This document shows, one piece after another, positions 29,850 to 39,418 of a stretch of DNA of 64,000 nt. The first letter of the stretch is position 1, and every line of letters starts with the position of its first letter. Under the pieces are notes generated by a model. It did not search any database and was not told where the DNA came from. It saw only the letters and a program-made list of their open reading frames with translations. The DNA comes from Scheffersomyces stipitis CBS 6054 (taxonomy: Eukaryota > Ascomycota > Pichiomycetes > Serinales > Debaryomycetaceae): positions 1,426,001-1,490,000 of the forward strand of contig NC_009046.1 in assembly GCF_000209165.1 (NCBI RefSeq), given 5' to 3'. Position numbers and translations under genes: made by a program.

Positions 29850-30236
29850 AAAATGGTATAGATTATCTCAGCCCCCGTTCTTGTCTGTATAATACTGCCT
29901 TTGACATTTGTAGCCATTAGTGTTCAGATAAATATTAGTGTTCCGCTTTTACATAAATGGTGCTTCATTCTAGAAAAGTACTGCTTATCAATCATAACTT
30001 AACTGATTCAATAGATTTATGAAAGATGTAGATTGTTGTTTTGGGAGTATGGTCTTCTCTATATAGCATGCTTAGTTCTCTACAGCAGGTGTTTGATCAT
30101 CTACTCTAATATAGGAGATGTTATATATAATGTTACTTCTGCTAGATGCCATTTCTTCCACTGCCTATCACCATTCTACTATCAAATACAATTTATTCTA
30201 TCAATATTAAAATACCAGTCGTCTATTATGTATACA
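29850..30236. other. Convergent 3' region between ARP2 and MPS1
   Basis: An AT-rich spacer with no gene. Confidence 0.6.
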
Positions 30237-32762
30237 CTATCCATAATTCAAGTTTTCAATCTGCTTTAAAACAGAATCAACTAATGCATCGTAAACATCG
30301 GTGGTCATGGGACCTCCTCCATTTATTCTTTTGTTGTAGCCATAGTTCACTGCCAGGTGAACCAAATCTCTCACAAAACTCTCACTTACAATTTTGGGGC
30401 TCAAGAAGTCACTATTCAAACATTGTTCAATAGTCCAACGTTCGTTGGGGTTTCGTGCCAAACAGTTTTGCATAAGCTCAATGGCACTGGTGGGTACAGC
30501 TACTCCTCCGAGTCCCTTGGTTCCAAACTGAATCTTGACTTGTGGGTTCATGATGGCCATGACTCGTTGATTTCCAGAATACGCTCCATATGGAGGTTTT
30601 CCATAAATCATTTGGTAGATCATACAGCCACACGACCAAACATCTGATGGCTTTCCTACTTTCCATGTATTTCTCTGTTTCGAGTTGTTCTGGTCAGTAA
30701 TAGGCAATCCAGGAAATGTCTGGCTTACTTCTACCCAAGCTTCTGGTGCCATGTAATTAGGCGTTCCAATCTGAGACTCACGATAGATGTTGGCAGTGTG
30801 ATCAGGTACAGCATTTGCAATTCCAAAATCAATGATCTTGAGTATTCCTCTTACGAATAGAAAGTTGGCTGGCTTCAAGTCACTATGAACAATTCCAGAT
30901 TGATGAACAGCTTTCACACAGTTTAAGATTTCAATAGCGTGATACTTCACAAAATTCAAATCCAACTCCTTGTGCATGCTTAGTTTATTCTGCAATACAT
31001 GAGCAAGATCAAGATCTCCACATTCCATTACCAAGTATATCGATCCTTCACAAACAGCATGGTCTATTAACTTGACTACCCTATCAGCATGCTTGAGCTT
31101 CAAAAGTAAGTCGATTTCGCCTTTGAATCCTTTTACACAAGCCTCGTCAAACTGGTCAAATGTCACTTTCTTAATTGCGTACAATCTGTTGTTGGCTATA
31201 GCCTTTACTTTGTATACCTTAGAAGTTCCACCTCTACCGAGTAACTCTAACTTCTCGTAATGGTTGCCATTAATAATGATGGACTTCTTCTTTTTCTGCT
31301 CATCTGGTCCTATTGATGAAGAAGGGCGCTGTACTGTAGGTACTTCTGTGACTTTCTCCACAGGTTTTTCAATAGCTTGTGGTTTAACTTCACTGGATGT
31401 TCTGGGTAATTTTGGTTTCCTGAAATTTTCGAAATTGTTGGAGACAGCGAACGTATTAACTTCAACGTTTGACAAGGGCTTTCTTTCCGAAATGGCTGCT
31501 GCTTTCTTTCCTCTTGCTGGGATATCGTCCATATTTTCTTGTTGTATGTTTTCGAAGAGGTCCAGAATGCGTTTGGACGCTATGTTTTCTTGCCTGTCTG
31601 GTACTTTTTCGTTAATCATGTCAATATTACTGTTTCTATCCTGAGGAAAATCATAGATAACTTCTTCTATCTTGCGGTCCTTATTAGAAGAACCTCTCAA
31701 CCTCTGATAGTTCATTTCCAATTCATTCAATGCCTTTCTTTCTTCTATACGACGGCGCAACTCTTCACCTTTCTCCTTGGACGAGAAATCAAGGTCCATA
31801 TGGATGCTATCATTGGACTTTAAAGTTGTATTTGACGTAGAATTTGACATGGAGTTTAAATTCAGATCTGACTTAACATTAGAGTTTAATAAATGCGTCG
31901 GCTGAGTATGACGCTTGACTTTGGGCGAAAACTCGCCCAAAGAAAACACTGGTGGTGTGCTTCTGCCGACTTCTATTTCCATATCCAAGTCGATTTCTTT
32001 CTCGTTACTGTGTTCAATGCCGGCATTATTACTATTCGTATCGAGATCTATCTTATCTTGTATATCACTGATTCTAGAGGCCCTCTGAGGAGGACCCAAG
32101 ACTCTTCCAAACCTTCTTGCTCCTCTCATTCTCTTAATAGTATGCACTGCTGGCCTCGAAGCAGAGTTGACGACTCCGGGATTGCTGGTATTGCTTCCCG
32201 GAGTAGTGGCAGGTGTTCTGGAAGCCGAGGTATGTGGTGAGGAAGAACCATCGTTCATTAGATCTTCATCCACAGACGTGTTATGGGTATGAGCGCTGTA
32301 GTTATTGAACGAACTGTGTGACGAGATAGGCTGGTTTGATTCGTGGAAAGAGGTATTCGTCTGGATTTTTGAGCTGTTGATAGAAATATATCCTACCAGT
32401 TGATCTCTATTCAGTTTTATATCATTTCCATTCAGTATTATATCGTTGTCTGTCTGTAGATGCAAAGAGGAAGTAGGTAGCGACTCTTTGAAGTGTACAG
32501 AAAGTCGGTTTTTGAGCTGGTCGACTCGTTTGGCCAGTTCCGGAAAATCCAACTCATAAATTCCAGTCACGTTAGAAGTGGTAGTTGACGGCAGATTCTT
32601 TGTTCTATCGTTCAACAAAGCTATACTGTATGAACTCAATGCTGGTGGAAGAAACGTATTGTCGTCATCGTTGGCAAACTGTCGTTTATGGCTCTGGTTG
32701 GATCGTATGAGGCCTGAAGGCGATTCTCTCGCTGTCGGCGATGCTCTGGTTCGGAACGACAT
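30237..32762 (-). CDS. MPS1: Spindle checkpoint kinase Mps1
   Basis: This essential dual-specificity kinase acts in the spindle assembly checkpoint at kinetochores and in spindle pole body duplication. The 841-residue protein has a long disordered N-terminal half (about 1-495) rich in Ser, Asn and Thr with many SP/TP sites. The kinase domain follows (about 500-790): the glycine loop LLGRGGTSKVYKV, the AIKKV lysine, the catalytic loop HSDLKPANF with HSD in place of HRD (normal for Mps1), and the DFGIAN magnesium motif. The hinge segment (LVMECGDLDLAHVL) is also Mps1-like. A trinucleotide tract lies about 110-155 bp upstream of the ATG. Confidence 0.93.
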   Translation of the reverse strand: MSFRTRASPTARESPSGLIRSNQSHKRQFANDDDNTFLPPALSSYSIALLNDRTKNLPSTTTSNVTGIYELDFPELAKRVDQLKNRLSVHFKESLPTSSLHLQTDNDIILNGNDIKLNRDQLVGYISINSSKIQTNTSFHESNQPISSHSSFNNYSAHTHNTSVDEDLMNDGSSSPHTSASRTPATTPGSNTSNPGVVNSASRPAVHTIKRMRGARRFGRVLGPPQRASRISDIQDKIDLDTNSNNAGIEHSNEKEIDLDMEIEVGRSTPPVFSLGEFSPKVKRHTQPTHLLNSNVKSDLNLNSMSNSTSNTTLKSNDSIHMDLDFSSKEKGEELRRRIEERKALNELEMNYQRLRGSSNKDRKIEEVIYDFPQDRNSNIDMINEKVPDRQENIASKRILDLFENIQQENMDDIPARGKKAAAISERKPLSNVEVNTFAVSNNFENFRKPKLPRTSSEVKPQAIEKPVEKVTEVPTVQRPSSSIGPDEQKKKKSIIINGNHYEKLELLGRGGTSKVYKVKAIANNRLYAIKKVTFDQFDEACVKGFKGEIDLLLKLKHADRVVKLIDHAVCEGSIYLVMECGDLDLAHVLQNKLSMHKELDLNFVKYHAIEILNCVKAVHQSGIVHSDLKPANFLFVRGILKIIDFGIANAVPDHTANIYRESQIGTPNYMAPEAWVEVSQTFPGLPITDQNNSKQRNTWKVGKPSDVWSCGCMIYQMIYGKPPYGAYSGNQRVMAIMNPQVKIQFGTKGLGGVAVPTSAIELMQNCLARNPNERWTIEQCLNSDFLSPKIVSESFVRDLVHLAVNYGYNKRINGGGPMTTDVYDALVDSVLKQIENLNYG

Positions 32763-33513
32763 CTAAGCATAAGAATAATGAAAGGTTATGATGATACGGA
32801 AGACAATATTAATAAATGAAACGATATGAATCAATGTTTGATATTGAATTATCAATGATTGAAGTAATGAATGATGATGATGATGTTGTTGTTGTTGTTG
32901 TTGTTGCTGTTGTTGTTATAATCAATTGGTTAATATTATCAGAAATGAATGAAAGTATCGGGAATCAATGATTAGACAATATGAATAATTAAAGATAGTG
33001 AGGGAATGCTGACTTTTGAGTGTTATGGTATACTATTAATGAAATACAACAATGATATTTATCAATATTTCCTACTACTATCTTTAACAACTTTTTCAAC
33101 GATGGTGATAATGATTGTGACGATGATGATTATGAGATGATTATGCTGGTAATGACAATAACAATGTTGATGGTAGAGATCTATTTCTGGATACCACCTC
33201 TTTTTTGTAAGTCTTTTTCTTCTTCAATTATACAAAAACAAAACAAAATTGCTATAGGTGATAATTTGATGGGCGGCAAATGCAAACAATGAGTAAATGG
33301 CTCTCTCTTGATTCAAGGATAATATCCGCCTAAAAGACGTCAATTATCACCTCTATAAGATGCTTTGAGTTTGTCTCTAAAAAGAATCAAGTCCAAATTC
33401 AATTCTTCTTTAACTGCTTATCCTTTCTGTAATTAAACAGATTCGCGTTTTGTTTACCCATCAATTTCCCTGCATATAAAGAATGTAGAGAACAAAAAAA
33501 ATGAAAACGAAAT
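32763..33513. other. Region upstream of MPS1
   Basis: No protein gene is seen. A run of ATG/GTT triplets occupies 32871-32917, and a GAT-rich stretch lies around 33100-33160. An A-run (about 33493-33501) just downstream of the minus-strand tRNA is the likely Pol III terminator (T-run on the RNA). Confidence 0.55.
32871..32917. repeat. Trinucleotide tract (ATG)n(GTT)n
   Basis: Successive ATG triplets pass into GTT triplets interrupted once by GCT. The tract is in the 5' flank of MPS1 on the minus strand and is likely to vary in length between strains. Confidence 0.8.
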
Positions 33514-33604
33514 TGCTCCACGGCAGGTTCGAACTGTCGACCTTCAGATGACACAATTAATACAAACTATGAGACTGACGCTCTGCCAACTGAGCTAGTG
33601 AAGC
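33514..33604 (-). tRNA. Elongator tRNA-Met (CAU) with 18 nt intron
   Basis: The minus strand reads GCTTCACTAGCTCAGTTGG at the 5' end (A box) and ends with the B box GGTTCGAAC-type arm and acceptor GTGGAGCA. Acceptor arms GCTTCAC and GTGGAGC pair with one G-U. The anticodon stem-loop after splicing is TCAGTCTCATAATCTGA with anticodon CAT. An 18 nt intron lies one base 3' of the anticodon, at plus-strand positions 33550-33567, the canonical place. The exonic length is 73 nt without CCA. It closely resembles yeast elongator tRNA-Met; the initiator type is excluded by the anticodon stem. A T-run (plus-strand A-run about 33493-33501) follows as terminator. Confidence 0.95.
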
Positions 33605-34269
33605 CAATTTCGGCTCTTCAAAAGAAGCTTTTTCAAGCTGTTGTTACTTGATCACGTTTTAAATCACGTGACACGTAAAACACGTGACTAAACCACGTTA
33701 AAGTATAAATGAAAGAATTGGAACCTTATAATGAAGTATTTATGAAGTTCTTTTTGATATAAGTAATGTGAAAGCACGGAGTTTGTATTGAAAGCTTTTG
33801 AATGAATACTTTTCTGAAATTTTCATTTTTGAATTTTCACAATTTGTCAAATATTTTGTAAACTACTTAATCTCATTGCTAGACAGTTGGAAATGAAAGT
33901 GAATGTGAAAATAGACATAAGGGAATTCTATCATGTGATTCTATTATATTGTTATACTTTCAAGGCATTCTATCCTTCTATTTGCCTTCTCAATTTGTTG
34001 TAGTTGTTCACTTCAGAATTTCAGTATCAAATAGGAGTAAGGTTTGCAATCATGACGTATTCTGAAATTGCGAAAAAAATCTAGATTTACTTTCTTTCCC
34101 CTATTACCCCTATTTCCAACGTCTCCTTCAATTTCAAGGCAACAATAGAGATACTATTAGAAGTCGTCAATGGTGATATAAAGTAGAGCTGCTGGACTAA
34201 AATTTCAACTTTTTGCTAATTTTTTGTGTGTTTTTTTCGTTCTTTATACTATCGCAAAAGCCTAGATAA
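33605..34269. other. Region between tRNA-Met and the acetyltransferase-like gene
   Basis: This AT-rich stretch contains no gene. A cluster of CACGT words lies at 33652-33700, including a perfect TCACGTGA (33664-33671) and a second CACGTG (33681-33686), immediately upstream of the tRNA on its strand and about 590 bp from the next ATG. Confidence 0.6.
33652..33700. promoter_or_regulatory. CACGTG cluster between tRNA-Met and the next gene
   Basis: Within about 50 bp there are TCACGTGA (33664-33671), CACGTGAC (from 33681) and additional CACGTT/ACACGT half-matches. This is a plausible multi-site bHLH (Cbf1-type) binding region. Confidence 0.5.
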
Positions 34270-35706
34270 ATGAAACACGAACGTAAACCAACCTTCTACG
34301 AGAGGCTCCAGATCTGCCGGAATGTTGAAAACACGTATTCCAACTTCAACATAACTGCCACTTACAGCGAAGTAGTAGAACCAAATGTCCTTTCTCATGC
34401 CTTGAGAAACTTTTTGTTGAAGAATCCTACTTTTACTACTAACTTCTTTAGAGAAGAACATAGTGAAGATGATGCCAAAGAGAATGGAAACAATTACACT
34501 GTAAAAACGGTGCAATTAATACGCTATACGGATGTAGTTGAGCACAGGAATATCTCAGGAACTTTGGATGGTAATTTGTTGAAAAGCTTCAATGAAGTCA
34601 GGTTCGACTTGAATGTGAACACGCCTCCTTGGAGAATCATTATTTCTGAGGCCAAGAATAAAATTTACTATACCCTTGCTGTAGACCACATCTTGGGGGA
34701 TGCAAATGGTTCATGTAACTTTCATCAGGATTTGCTTAACGAGGTTGCAAAATTGTTGAAGTCAAAAGCCCAGCTTCAACAGTTGGATATCTTGTTGGAC
34801 TACTCTAAGGATGCAGAAGTACTTGCTCCATTATGTCCAACAACCACAGACTTGGTGGATCTTTTCACTCCGTCGCTGTTGTTCACAGTAGTAGCAATAG
34901 CAAAGGAGTTGTTTCTTCCCAACTTTGCTAAGAAATTATTAGACAAATACATATATGGCTATGATTTCGATACATATCCCTTGTTTACCAACAGAGGGCT
35001 TCAAGTTCCAACGAAGGTGAACTACAGAATCATAAATATCTCCGCTGAGGAATTGGAGAATTTGCTTCAGTTTCTCCGCTCAAAAGGGACAACGTTCACT
35101 CCATACTTTGCTGCTGTGGCTTCGAAAACGTTGCAAGAAGTTGTATTTCCACATTTCCACAAAAACCAGTGCTCTACAAAGCTACTCACTGTGTTGGATG
35201 GTCGTCGGTATTATCCAGATCTACAGAATGAATTGCGATACAACTACGTTGTTGGATTCAGTGAAGTGATCCTTAGGCCAATACCTTCTAGCCTGGGATA
35301 CGAAGCAGTTGCTGAATCAACGGCTAGCATTGCGCAAAGGATGAAAGAAGATATTGATTCCAAAGTAGGATTCAAGACTATTGGGCTATTGTCATATGTG
35401 AATATCTGGGATTACATCCGCTCTAAGATTGGAAGTTTAGATGCTAGAGTTACAATGGAAGTTTCCAACATTGGGAACAAACCAATTGGCAATGAAGAGA
35501 TTGAAGTTCTTGATCTTTGGTTCAGTCAGGACATTGGAGTTTCAGGACATTTTGTTTACTCGGCAGTAGGAACTCCTTCTGGTGGTATAAATGTCGTAAT
35601 TGCAAGTCTTGACGACGTCGAAAATACTGTAGATCCCAATACTGATGTCAAAGTAATGGACACGTTTGCGAAAAAGTTAACAACTGAATTGAAACACTAC
35701 AATTAA
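34270..35706 (+). CDS. Alcohol O-acetyltransferase-like protein (ATF family)
   Basis: The 478-residue protein belongs to the yeast alcohol acetyltransferase/BAHD-like superfamily, which uses acetyl-CoA to acylate small alcohols or amines. The start (FYERLQICRNVENTYSNFNI) is the typical ATF N-terminal block. The catalytic HxxxD is H140-ILG-D144 in AVDHILGDANGSCNFHQD. C-terminal family segments include EVSNIG and WFSQDIGVSGHFVYSAVGTP. There is no transmembrane segment. Related proteins include Atf1/Atf2 and the N-acetyltransferase Sli1; substrate cannot be assigned, so no symbol is given. Confidence 0.82.
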   Translation: MKHERKPTFYERLQICRNVENTYSNFNITATYSEVVEPNVLSHALRNFLLKNPTFTTNFFREEHSEDDAKENGNNYTVKTVQLIRYTDVVEHRNISGTLDGNLLKSFNEVRFDLNVNTPPWRIIISEAKNKIYYTLAVDHILGDANGSCNFHQDLLNEVAKLLKSKAQLQQLDILLDYSKDAEVLAPLCPTTTDLVDLFTPSLLFTVVAIAKELFLPNFAKKLLDKYIYGYDFDTYPLFTNRGLQVPTKVNYRIINISAEELENLLQFLRSKGTTFTPYFAAVASKTLQEVVFPHFHKNQCSTKLLTVLDGRRYYPDLQNELRYNYVVGFSEVILRPIPSSLGYEAVAESTASIAQRMKEDIDSKVGFKTIGLLSYVNIWDYIRSKIGSLDARVTMEVSNIGNKPIGNEEIEVLDLWFSQDIGVSGHFVYSAVGTPSGGINVVIASLDDVENTVDPNTDVKVMDTFAKKLTTELKHYN

Positions 35707-35927
35707 CACTAGAAGACATGTTAAATACGGGTAGGATTTGTCTGATACGATCAGATGCTTGACAAAAGCCAAGGGGAAACCTACCTTGTCTAATAACCAG
35801 ACATTAATCTAGAACCTAATATACGTATAGAACCTCTATTTATACGAGAAACTTTAATAACAAGAGAAATGAAATAAATTTTACGTGTTTATTCCTATAG
35901 CGTACAACAGGATAACATATATATATA

Positions 35928-38429
35928 TCAAAACCCTCCTGTCATATCTCTAATCTTATCTACTTCTGCTTGTAAAGCCTTAAGGTCGTCCAAGATATTG
36001 GCAGTGCTGTCACTGGCTTCCTGGTTATTGTAGAACGACGTGTCGTTATTGCTACCATTATTGTAGTTGTTGAACGTAACAGTCGGTGCCGGATTGGCAA
36101 TGTTGCCATAGTTGCTATTGTAACTATTGTAATCGTTATTGTAGTTGTTACTATTGTCTTCATTCGTCTGACCAGCAGTTACTTTAGGTGGAAGGGGCGG
36201 TGGTTGCGGACTAGAAATGGAAGGCCCTCTTCTTCTGGAAGGGGGAGGTGGAGGTGGAACCTTCTGCCCATTAGTGTTGACCTTACTGTTAACGACTAAA
36301 GGCGATCTAGGCGGCACTGGGGGTGGAAGGCCAGATACACCCAAATTGCCTTCACTTTGCGGAACCGGTGGTTTCGTCAAAGGTGAAGATATCCTGGGAG
36401 TAGGTGAAGAAACAGATCTACTACGTCTAGAAGTCGGAACCGGCGGAGGTGGAATGGGTCTACCTGAAGAAAAAGAGTTAGAGGGTGGTCTAGGAGAAGA
36501 AGTGTCTCTGATTTGTCCGTTCTGCTGGGTGTTGGCTAGTGTGTTTCCTGTCATCTGACTAGTGAACGACTGAAGCGATATTCTGGGCACCTCCAGAGAC
36601 GCGATTTGAGCCAGAGTCAGATCTTGGGCCGAAGGAGCAAACATCCGTGCCATATCTGTTGGGTTGGTTACGCCCACTGCGGGCGACAAATCGTCGTCTT
36701 GTCTTCTATTGTACAATTGAGCCATCTGGACGGGTCCAGTCATGTTAGGCTTGAGTAATTCCGGTTCTGGAGAAGGGCTAAACATCCGTGCCATCTGAGC
36801 CGGACCGGTCATGTTAGGACGAAGCAAGTGTTCCGACGAGTTCCCGTCATGGAAATGGATACTCAGCGGTACTCCCCCAATCAGGGCCGTGTCTACATTA
36901 TGCAAGTTTTGGAAATGGTTGATTTGTGACTCCATCTCTTTCAATACCTCCTGCTCATCTTCGTCTACCTGCTGTTGCTGTTGCTGTGGAGCAGATCCTT
37001 GTTTCATTCGGTCAAGTAGCTGGTCCATCGGCAATGAATAGTCCAACAGAGGCAGCGGCGACGGTAAGGGAGAGGCCATGAAGTCATCGTGGATATCCGT
37101 GACTATCTGGTCTGAGAATTTCACAGATTTCAACTTTTTGGACCGTTTCTTTTTGGGCACTTCGCCTGGTCTTTCACCTGTAAGCAAGAATTGGGTGAAA
37201 GAGTCGAGATCAAGAGGTTTGTTCTCGTGAGGAGTGTCACCATTTCTAGAAGACGAGACATCATTTTCTATGTTATTACTGCTGTTAATGCTACTGTTGT
37301 TATTATTGTTATTATTGGTGTTGATGTCGTCGTCATTTTCGTTATCCGTGTCGTCGTTCTGGCGCTTTTTTGACAAGATAGATGGCGGAGTGGGAACCGG
37401 TGCTTTGACCTTGATCAAACGGCGGCTTGGCTCTTCACCTGAAAGAGTGTGACTGATCAAACGGAGCAAAGCAAAGAATTCGCCGATGTTGATGGAGTAG
37501 ACGATCTTCAGAAAGATCTTAGAAATCTTCTCCTTGATAGCTTGTGTAATACGAAAGTTGACGAGAAAGTTGAAAACGTCAACCATGGTGATAGTTCTGC
37601 TGTTGGTTCGGGCTAGAATGTCACTGTACCAGCGCATGTACGTCTTGGACTCCTGGAGCGTAAGCTCTTGTGCCGTGAGCGAAAGTGGGACAGAAGAATC
37701 GTCTGAGTCTACGGAGCCTAAAGAGCCTAGAGCAGAAACAGACCCAAGTACGGAGTCAGAGCCCGAAACGGAGATGGAAACTGCTGGATTCTCCAGCGGT
37801 ACACGAAGAATCGAATCGTAAGAGTTGTTCTCCAGCCTAGATAGCGATTCCTGAACTCGACCAGAACGCTGGAAGCTATCCGCAGAGACATTGCGGAAAA
37901 AGTAGTCGTGGACGTTGGACTCCAGCGGAACATGTGGAGTAGGATTGGGCAGAAGATGAGTGGAATGAGAATGCGATAGTATTGTGGGGTCATCAGTATT
38001 CAAGGTGGTATGATTACTATTATAGGCGTTATTGATATTGTTATTATTGTTGGGGTATGAACCATTGGTACCGTTAGCGGTATTATAGTTGTTATTATTG
38101 TATGAAGTGTTATTAGTAGAATTGTAAGAATTATTCGTACTCCGATTCTCAGTCGAACTACTAGACATAGCCGTAGTACTATTGCCATTACTACCTTTGG
38201 CACCCACATTCATGGTGATGTTCGACGTCGGAACGCCAAAGAACAGACTATTATCAGCATCAGCGGCTCCAAAGGAAACAGAAGGGACAGCCGCTGGCAG
38301 CACAACTGGACTAGCCGTATCGTAACTGCCTGGAACACGCTGGCGAGCGGCAGAGTCGGGGGAACTACGCTGGCCAGGCACTCCGGGCCGCAGAGGGATG
38401 TTTAACCAATCAAAACCAGGTCCGCTCAT
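35928..38429 (-). CDS. SCD5: Scd5, endocytic coat/PP1-targeting protein
   Basis: Scd5 links clathrin-mediated endocytosis and cortical actin and targets protein phosphatase 1 to Pan1-complex proteins. The 833-residue protein has the FDWLN start, then a conserved block (LTAQELTLQESKTYMRWY and NIGEFFALLRLIS). The PP1-docking motif KSVKF is at 434-438, followed by the YSLPMDQLLDRM segment. Three NMTGP/TDMARMF-type repeats lie around 530-590, matching the three TGSANHL-type repeats of Saccharomyces Scd5. The C-terminus is proline-rich with SH3-ligand-like clusters (PPPPVP, PPPPPPSRRRG), and Asn-rich stretches occur in between. A region 3' of the Pro-rich part ends in a predicted coiled helix (LDDLKALQAEVDKIRDM). 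Confidence 0.82.
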   Translation of the reverse strand: MSGPGFDWLNIPLRPGVPGQRSSPDSAARQRVPGSYDTASPVVLPAAVPSVSFGAADADNSLFFGVPTSNITMNVGAKGSNGNSTTAMSSSSTENRSTNNSYNSTNNTSYNNNNYNTANGTNGSYPNNNNNINNAYNSNHTTLNTDDPTILSHSHSTHLLPNPTPHVPLESNVHDYFFRNVSADSFQRSGRVQESLSRLENNSYDSILRVPLENPAVSISVSGSDSVLGSVSALGSLGSVDSDDSSVPLSLTAQELTLQESKTYMRWYSDILARTNSRTITMVDVFNFLVNFRITQAIKEKISKIFLKIVYSINIGEFFALLRLISHTLSGEEPSRRLIKVKAPVPTPPSILSKKRQNDDTDNENDDDINTNNNNNNNSSINSSNNIENDVSSSRNGDTPHENKPLDLDSFTQFLLTGERPGEVPKKKRSKKLKSVKFSDQIVTDIHDDFMASPLPSPLPLLDYSLPMDQLLDRMKQGSAPQQQQQQVDEDEQEVLKEMESQINHFQNLHNVDTALIGGVPLSIHFHDGNSSEHLLRPNMTGPAQMARMFSPSPEPELLKPNMTGPVQMAQLYNRRQDDDLSPAVGVTNPTDMARMFAPSAQDLTLAQIASLEVPRISLQSFTSQMTGNTLANTQQNGQIRDTSSPRPPSNSFSSGRPIPPPPVPTSRRSRSVSSPTPRISSPLTKPPVPQSEGNLGVSGLPPPVPPRSPLVVNSKVNTNGQKVPPPPPPSRRRGPSISSPQPPPLPPKVTAGQTNEDNSNNYNNDYNSYNSNYGNIANPAPTVTFNNYNNGSNNDTSFYNNQEASDSTANILDDLKALQAEVDKIRDMTGGF

Positions 38430-39418
38430 GATCAGACGTAGTGAAGCGACAGGTCACAATGGCGAAATGGGCTCTGCAAACAGAAGAATACTGGTGCTGG
38501 GAAGGAGAGTGAAATTACCACTGAAGAGAATCCAGATTTGATAGAGGATATTCGCATTTGGCACGGACGGCATATAGGTAAATATGAGGAGACATAGACG
38601 ACACAAGACAGAAAAGGTAGACGCGACATACCGACACTAAAAGTAGAATTGTAGAGAGAATTGTCGAGAGAATCGTCGAGAGCAGAATTGTAGACTACGG
38701 AAAGTATATAGACTTATTATAGCCAAATGTGATACTATATGGTATGCTACAGCATTAAAAAGTACAATCATTGTAGGAATTTTTGTTGGATATTTATGGT
38801 CAAAAGTAGTGCACTAACAAATATTTAGTAGTATACTGAAACTCAGAATGAATTAGTGTAACTATTCAATTGGAAATGTTTCATACGAAACACGTATCTT
38901 TACAATTTCGCCAATAAAGGATCCAATATAAGACACCAAGCATACACAAACACTACTCTTGAGTGCTTAATGTTCAAGTGCTCTGTTCAATTACTTGAGT
39001 TTGCAGCGCTACCAATCGAGTTAATTAGACTTCCAGCTCCGCCAAAGGCTTTCAGCTGGGACAAAGTCTCTCTAATTATCATTGTACACCATAGAAGAGA
39101 ATTATATCACTCCCGATGTACACTTGTAGCAATGTTTCTATAGCTAATCCTCTTTTGATAGCTTCGCTCTTTACCAGCTCATGAGTCTCGTTGCACTTAT
39201 CATCACGTGACACAATTTGCAACCATATCATTATCTACATCCATTCATAATCTCCTTGTATTACTATATTAAGTGCTGGAACCACTTCGGCAATTAAGCA
39301 ATTATTGTAGGTTTCGAACTAAAGATTTCTAGAGAGATTATTAAAGCAGCTTCAAAAACACACAGAGAGCCGCACAGTACATAAAAAACAACATAGGAAG
39401 AAAGCAATGAAAGCGAGA
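38430..39418. other. Region upstream of SCD5
   Basis: This is about 1 kb without a gene, between the SCD5 start and the SLP3 stop. It contains a GCGCTACCA variant (39006-39014) and a TCACGTGA octamer (39203-39210). Confidence 0.6.
39203..39210. promoter_or_regulatory. TCACGTGA E-box palindrome
   Basis: This exact octamer lies in the 3' flank of SLP3, 775 bp upstream of SCD5. It is one of five copies in the window. Confidence 0.4.
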
